Below, piece after piece: positions 57,362 through 61,508 of a stretch of DNA of 61,508 nucleotides (position 1 is its first letter; every line of letters starts with the position of its first letter). Origin of the DNA: Candidatus Dojkabacteria bacterium (GTDB lineage: Bacteria; Patescibacteriota; Dojkabacteria; SC72; T1SED10-24); assembly GCA_003554185.1 (NCBI GenBank), contig PWFU01000085.1, positions 1 to 61,508 of the forward strand. The letters run 5' to 3'. The notes under the pieces were generated by a model that saw only the letters and a program-made list of their open reading frames with translations, was not told the origin of the DNA and searched no databases. The position numbers were made by a program, and so were the translations under genes.

Positions 57362-58147
57362 ATGGAAATTACAACACTATTCATTGCCAAAACCCTCATA
57401 ACAATCCTCTTTGTTTTATTACTATCATTAATCGCAGAATACATAAACCCAAAAATTTCTGGAATAATATCTGGAATTCCAACAGGGACAGCTCTCATCC
57501 TCTTTTTTTATGGACTTGAGCAAGGCCCCGAATTTGCATCCGAAAGCTCTTTATTCAATTTAGTCGGGATGCTTTCTATGCAAGTTTTTATTTTCATCTA
57601 TTTAAAAATTTCAACAAATAATACCCGAACCAATATGCTCATATCCTCTTTAGTAGCAATAATCGGTTACGTAATAATAATTCTATTTTTAAAACAGTTT
57701 CAATTTAATCTAATAACTGCGTTAATTATACCTATAATTTCAATTCCTCTATTCAACTACCTTTTTGAAAAAATTAATAATACGGTTATAAAAGACAGAA
57801 TTAAACTAAGCACAAAAGTTCTATTTGTACGAGCAATACTGGCATCAATAGTTATCATATCCGTCACAAGCATTGCTCATTTAATAGGACCTGAGTGGGC
57901 AGGATTATTCTCAGCGTTTCCAACAACACTATTCCCCCTTATACTCATTGTGCATAATACTTATGGTAGAGAACATGTACATACAATAATAAAAAATGTT
58001 CCTAAAGGGCAATGGTGTATCGTTATTTATATTATTAGTATTTTCTTTTTGTATCCTTCTCTAGGAATTTATGTTGGAACCTTAATCGCATTCTTTCTAG
58101 TCACTTTTTACTTAGTTGCTCTTTTCAAACTATACGAGAAACTTTAG
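57362..58147 (+). CDS. Multi-pass membrane protein of unknown function
   Basis: The 261-residue protein has about eight membrane helices. Two stretches are alike: KISGIISGIPTGTALILFF (about 30-50) and EWAGLFSAFPTTLFPLILIV (about 178-198), suggesting an internal duplication as in many transporters. I do not recognise the family. TTTAAT ends 6 bases before the ATG, so the mRNA may be leaderless. It is just downstream of the tRNA gene. Confidence 0.7.
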   Translation: MEITTLFIAKTLITILFVLLLSLIAEYINPKISGIISGIPTGTALILFFYGLEQGPEFASESSLFNLVGMLSMQVFIFIYLKISTNNTRTNMLISSLVAIIGYVIIILFLKQFQFNLITALIIPIISIPLFNYLFEKINNTVIKDRIKLSTKVLFVRAILASIVIISVTSIAHLIGPEWAGLFSAFPTTLFPLILIVHNTYGREHVHTIIKNVPKGQWCIVIYIISIFFLYPSLGIYVGTLIAFFLVTFYLVALFKLYEKL

Positions 58148-58206
58148 GATACTAAAATATTCTCTTTAGACACAATTCGATTGCACTTTAATCCCCCTTG
58201 AAAACA

Positions 58207-58235
58207 TTGTACTGTTATCTCAAATATATTATAAT
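58207..58235 (+). promoter_or_regulatory. Promoter of the DUF6922/AbiEii pair
   Basis: TTGTAC (58207-58212), 17-base spacer, TATAAT (58230-58235), then 5 bases to the ATG at 58241. The boxes are identical to those of the tRNA-Ser promoter. Confidence 0.75.
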
Positions 58236-58240
58236 TTACT

Positions 58241-58549
58241 ATGAATAAGCTATTTAATTTACATCCATCACTTAAACCTCTTTTTTGGGATGTAGATATT
58301 TCAAAATTAGACCTCCAAAAACACAAGAAATATATTATTGAAAGAGTTTTAGAAAACGCTGATATAGAAGGGTTAAAATGGCTTTTTTCAACTTATGACA
58401 GAGATAGCATTATAGAGGTGCTTAGAAATAGTGATAAAATAAGTGAAAAGAGTGGAAACTTCTTTTATTTAATTTTAGGTTTAGATGAACCTAGGGAGAA
58501 TTTTAAATGTTTACAAAAACCTTACACACAGAGACAAAATCGCTTTTAG
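58241..58549 (+). CDS. DUF6922-like protein, probable antitoxin partner
   Basis: The 102-residue protein has the pattern LKPLFWDVDISKLDLQKHKK followed by YIIERVLENADIEGLKWLF, as in DUF6922 proteins that precede AbiEii-type nucleotidyltransferases. It overlaps the next gene by 43 bases in another frame, a strong coupling. By analogy it should neutralise the product of that gene. The family call is from memory of the pattern. Confidence 0.75.
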   Translation: MNKLFNLHPSLKPLFWDVDISKLDLQKHKKYIIERVLENADIEGLKWLFSTYDRDSIIEVLRNSDKISEKSGNFFYLILGLDEPRENFKCLQKPYTQRQNRF

Positions 58550-59136
58550 AAAAAATAGGCAAATTAAAAATCCACGACAACTTCTATCTTGCCGGTGGTA
58601 CTGCTCTTTCTTTACAACTAGGACATCGAACGTCTGTAGATTTGGATTTTTTTTCGAAAAGTGAAATAGATATTGAATCATTAAAAGAAGTATTATCAAA
58701 TAATAACCTCAAATATCATATAACCAATGAGAGTCTAGGAACATTGGATCTGGTAATTGATAATGTAAAAATATCTTTTTTGGAATACAAATATCCTTTA
58801 ATAAATGATTTGATTTCTTACAATAATATCTACCTATGCTCAACACTTGATATTGCTTGTATGAAAATTACAGCCATTAGTTCTAGAGGAAGTAAAAAAG
58901 ATTTCTATGACATATGGGCAATACTAAAAGAATATTCCATAACAGATATTTTTGATGCCTTAAGAAAGAAATACACCGATGTTGAATACAGCACCGCACA
59001 TCTTCTGAAATCACTCACATACTTCAAAGATGCAGAATCAGAACCAGAACCAGTAATGATTGTAGATACAAACTGGGAAGAAGTTAAAAGAGATATTACA
59101 AAAAAAGTAATTAGAGAAAGTAAGTTGATTATTTAA
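58507..59136 (+). CDS. AbiEii/AbiGii-family nucleotidyltransferase, probable toxin
   Basis: The 209-residue protein has the family motifs YLAGGTALSLQLGHRTSVDLDFF (GGT 30-32, D45, D47; given here as GGTALSLQLGHRTSVDLDFF) and KKDFYDI (K131, D132, D135). AbiEii proteins are type IV toxins or tRNA nucleotidyltransferases of the DNA polymerase beta superfamily, used in phage defence. All catalytic positions appear intact. The upstream overlapping gene encodes the likely antitoxin. Confidence 0.85.
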   Translation: MFTKTLHTETKSLLEKIGKLKIHDNFYLAGGTALSLQLGHRTSVDLDFFSKSEIDIESLKEVLSNNNLKYHITNESLGTLDLVIDNVKISFLEYKYPLINDLISYNNIYLCSTLDIACMKITAISSRGSKKDFYDIWAILKEYSITDIFDALRKKYTDVEYSTAHLLKSLTYFKDAESEPEPVMIVDTNWEEVKRDITKKVIRESKLII

Positions 59137-59203
59137 CTATATAGATATTTAGCACCATATTTGTTAGAATCCCTTAATATCTCAATGATAGAATAATGAT
59201 TGT

Positions 59204-60928
59204 ATGAAATACTCAGAATACTTTTTAAAAACAAGTAAAACTACCTCTGAAAAAGATAATATAAGGTCGTCAAAACTATTAAAACAAGCTGGATTCATAC
59301 AAGAATCAACAGCAGGAAGATACTATTTCTTACCCATAGGATTTAGAGTAAGACAAAAAATCATGGACATTATCCGTCATGAAATGAATGAAGAGGGGTG
59401 CCAAGAAATGGTATGCCCTGTGTTACATCCATTGGAATTATGGGAAGAAACGAATAGAACAAATGAAACAGGATTTGAATTAATGAAAATAAAAGATAGG
59501 AGAGGTGCAGAATTTGCATTAGGAGGAACTGCCGAAGAAATGTTTGTTGATCTAGTAAGGCAATATACTTTAAGTTATCGAGATTTACCATTTCAACTGT
59601 ATCAATTCTCACCAAAGTTTAGAGACGAGTTAAGAGCCAGAGGAGGGTTACTTAGAGTACGAGAGTTTATGATGAAAGATGGATATTCTTTTCATGCAGA
59701 TGAGGAGGACTTCAAAAGGGAATACAAGAAAATGCAGGATATGTATACAAGAATATTTTCCAAGCTGGGATTAGAAACACAAATGATAGAAGCAGATAAT
59801 GGATATATTGGTGGAGAATATTGTCATGAATTTGTAGTTGATTCAGATATTGGTGAAAGTAGATACTTTGTTTCAGAAGATGGGAATTATGCAGCACATG
59901 AAGATGTAGCTGTTTTTGTAAAAGAAGACAAAAATAGTTCAGAAAAACAAAAGGACCTAGAAGAAGTAGAAGCCAAGAGAGGACCAACTATGCAAGATGG
60001 TGTTGAATTACATAAACTACCAAATTGGCAACAAATAAAGGATGTTTTGTACGTAAATGAAAATGATGAGTACATTTTGGCAATCATAAGAGGAGATTTG
60101 GATGTAAACGAAATAAAGCTTGGATATTTAGCAAAGTCAAACACCCTAAGACATGCTACAGACGAAGAAATTAGAAAAGATGTTGGTTCAGAACCCGGCT
60201 TCATATCTCCAGTAGGTATAAAAGATAGATGCAAAAAGGATATAAAAATAATTGCAGATGAATCTCTTAGAACAATATCCAACGCTTATGGAGGAAGTAA
60301 TAAAAAACATATAGATCTGTTAAATATTAATATTGATAGAGATTATCAGCCAGATATAGAAGGGGATATTGCAATGGCACAGGAAGGTTTTAAAGCAGAA
60401 AATGAAGGAGGGAAACTAAGGGAGAAGAGAGGTATAGAAGTGGGTAACATATTCCAACTTGGTTATCACTATTCTGAAAAAATGAAAGGGGCAAATTTTA
60501 TAGATGAAAATGGAAATGAACAACCCTACTATATGGGCTGCTACGGTATAGGTATAGGAAGAACGATGGCAGCAATAGTCGAAAACGGTAATGACGAACA
60601 AGGTATTATCTGGCCAAATTCTGTCACTCCATTTCAAATACATCTAATAGCACTAAATGAAGCTATGGATGAAGCAGAGGAATTATACAACTCACTTTTA
60701 GAACAAAATATTGAAGTACTTTTCGATGATAGAGATAAAGCTCCTGGAGAGAAATTTACAGATGCTGACCTCATAGGAATACCAATAAGAGTAGTAGTTA
60801 GTAAGAAGACAATAGAAGAAAGCAGCTGTGAAGTGAAAAAACGTACAGAAAAAAAACCTTACTTCATTTCTTTAGAAGAAGCAACCAATAAATTGAAAGA
60901 AATGATTGAAAATGAATCAAAACAATAA
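59204..60928 (+). CDS. proS: Prolyl-tRNA synthetase, bacterial type
   Basis: The 574-residue enzyme has class II motif 1 (MNEEGCQEMVCPVLHPLELWE region), motif 2 (FRDELRARGGLLRVREFMMKD, shortened: RARGGLLRVREFMMKD), an insertion domain between motifs 2 and 3, motif 3 (GCYGIGIGRTMAA), and the C-terminal anticodon-binding domain (DDRDKAPGEKFTDADLIGIP). The length fits the bacterial ProRS with the editing insert. It overlaps the KilA-N gene by 17 bases. Confidence 0.97.
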   Translation: MKYSEYFLKTSKTTSEKDNIRSSKLLKQAGFIQESTAGRYYFLPIGFRVRQKIMDIIRHEMNEEGCQEMVCPVLHPLELWEETNRTNETGFELMKIKDRRGAEFALGGTAEEMFVDLVRQYTLSYRDLPFQLYQFSPKFRDELRARGGLLRVREFMMKDGYSFHADEEDFKREYKKMQDMYTRIFSKLGLETQMIEADNGYIGGEYCHEFVVDSDIGESRYFVSEDGNYAAHEDVAVFVKEDKNSSEKQKDLEEVEAKRGPTMQDGVELHKLPNWQQIKDVLYVNENDEYILAIIRGDLDVNEIKLGYLAKSNTLRHATDEEIRKDVGSEPGFISPVGIKDRCKKDIKIIADESLRTISNAYGGSNKKHIDLLNINIDRDYQPDIEGDIAMAQEGFKAENEGGKLREKRGIEVGNIFQLGYHYSEKMKGANFIDENGNEQPYYMGCYGIGIGRTMAAIVENGNDEQGIIWPNSVTPFQIHLIALNEAMDEAEELYNSLLEQNIEVLFDDRDKAPGEKFTDADLIGIPIRVVVSKKTIEESSCEVKKRTEKKPYFISLEEATNKLKEMIENESKQ

Positions 60929-61508
60929 TTTAAAAATAAAGGGCAAACATATATCTTTCTTCTCTCAGGAAGACCAGTCCTTCATATCCCTTACAGATAT
61001 GGCACGCTTTAAGAATGTTGAAGATCCAAGATACGTTATACAAAACTGGATGAAGACAAGATATACCATAGAATTTCTTGGTCTCTGGGAGATAATGAAT
61101 AATTCTGATTTTAAACGTGTCGAATTCGACACGTTTAAAGAGGAAGCAGGAAGTAACTCTTTTGTTTTAACGCCTCAAAAGTGGATAAACACAACAAATG
61201 CTATAGGGATAGTATCTAAATCCGGAAGATATGGAGGAACATATGCACACAAAGACATAGCTTTTGAATTTGCTTCATGGATATCAGCAGAATTCAAACT
61301 CTATCTAATCAAAGAATTCCAAAGGCTAAAATATGATGAAAGTGAAAGAGCAGCACTTGAATGGAACGCACAAAAAGTCCTAGCACAAGTAGGGGAAATG
61401 GACGAGCAAGAAAGAGATATTATTCCTCCATTAGTTACCCAAGAACGATTAAATAAAAAATATGATAAGGAAGCTGACGTTTTAAATGTAGCTCTTTATG
61501 GAATGACA
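60912..61508 (+). CDS. KilA-N domain protein (3' end outside window)
   Basis: I translated 199 codons from ATG 60912 to the right edge. The KilA-N domain spans about residues 10-140: SFISLTDMARFKNVEDPRYV, WMKTRYTIEFLGLWE, NAIGIVSKSGRYGGTYAHKD and IAFEFASWISAEFKLYLIKE. KilA-N proteins are DNA-binding and common in phages, mobile elements and host genomes that carry them. The gene carries a perfect 30-bp palindrome at 61110-61139, over the codons for FKRVEFDTFK. It overlaps proS by 17 bases. Its C-terminal domain is not visible. Confidence 0.85.
   Translation, partial: MNQNNNLKIKGKHISFFSQEDQSFISLTDMARFKNVEDPRYVIQNWMKTRYTIEFLGLWEIMNNSDFKRVEFDTFKEEAGSNSFVLTPQKWINTTNAIGIVSKSGRYGGTYAHKDIAFEFASWISAEFKLYLIKEFQRLKYDESERAALEWNAQKVLAQVGEMDEQERDIIPPLVTQERLNKKYDKEADVLNVALYGMT
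61110..61139. repeat. Perfect 30-bp palindrome inside the KilA-N gene
   Basis: Each 15-base arm reads TTTAAACGTGTCGAA inward to the centre at 61124/61125, and the match breaks at the next base on both sides. It is fully within coding sequence. Confidence 0.95.

Noticed and set aside
59151-59180. Fourth CIRCE-like site before proS (TTAGCACC)
   Set aside because: Only one arm matches; no second arm at 9 bases.

Overview
The window is AT-rich, very gene-dense bacterial DNA. It looks like a chromosome segment of a Candidate Phyla Radiation (Patescibacteria) organism. This rests on the gene mix (DUF4012 protein, FtsA/PilM-like ATPase next to a baseplate-J-type membrane protein, PilN/PilO remnants, KilA-N and AbiEii genes), the almost absent intergenic space, the many orphan membrane-anchored proteins, and the lack of biosynthetic genes among about 50. 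UGA is a stop codon (for example the P-type ATPase, rsmA and metG genes), so the recoded-UGA lineages (Gracilibacteria, Absconditabacteria) are unlikely. Assignment to a phylum such as Dojkabacteria, Katanobacteria or Microgenomates is a guess.

Layout: 1-6.1 kb holds a truncated ABC exporter, a phosphoesterase, Hsp20, a Ca2+-type P-type ATPase and a small metallopeptidase. 6.1-16.5 kb is a chaperone and envelope block: XRE regulator, groEL-groES, an anchored orphan, MurJ, ComF, a methyltransferase, then hrcA-grpE-dnaK. CIRCE-type HrcA operators with 9-bp spacers lie on the promoters of hsp20, groES-groEL and hrcA-grpE-dnaK, so one heat-shock regulon can be read from the sequence. 16.5-26.4 kb carries L25, a glycosyltransferase and the rpoB-rpoC-rpsL-rpsG operon, whose leader contains a hairpin with a U-tract and a tandem repeat. 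26.6-33.3 kb is a forward run: FtsK, a RodZ-like protein, DnaG, a methyltransferase with a C-terminal zinc ribbon, and RsmA. 33.3-39.1 kb is a cell-surface cluster: small membrane protein, WecA/TagO-like transferase, PEGA protein, epimerase-DUF4012 fusion and anchored rhodanese. 39.1-48.2 kb has the primary sigma factor, a pilN-pilO cluster, a methionyl-tRNA synthetase fused to a B3/4 domain, an orphan and ValRS. 48.3-57.2 kb has two glycosyltransferases, a secreted Lcl-domain protein, RNase J, the FtsA/PilM-like ATPase and the baseplate-J-type protein. 57.2 kb to the end has tRNA-Ser(GGA), a membrane protein, a DUF6922/AbiEii toxin-antitoxin-like pair, ProRS and a truncated KilA-N gene with a perfect 30-bp palindrome.

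Gene expression: many operon-leading genes have a -10 box ending 5-7 bases before the start codon, which predicts leaderless mRNAs. A few genes have strong Shine-Dalgarno sites. Four convergent gene pairs meet with 0-4 bases between or overlapping their stop codons.

The most unusual items are the MetRS-B3/4 fusion, the rpoBC leader, the epimerase-like/DUF4012 fusion with decayed catalytic motifs, widespread leaderless promoters, the shortened HrcA, and the Lcl protein, which could be a diversification target.
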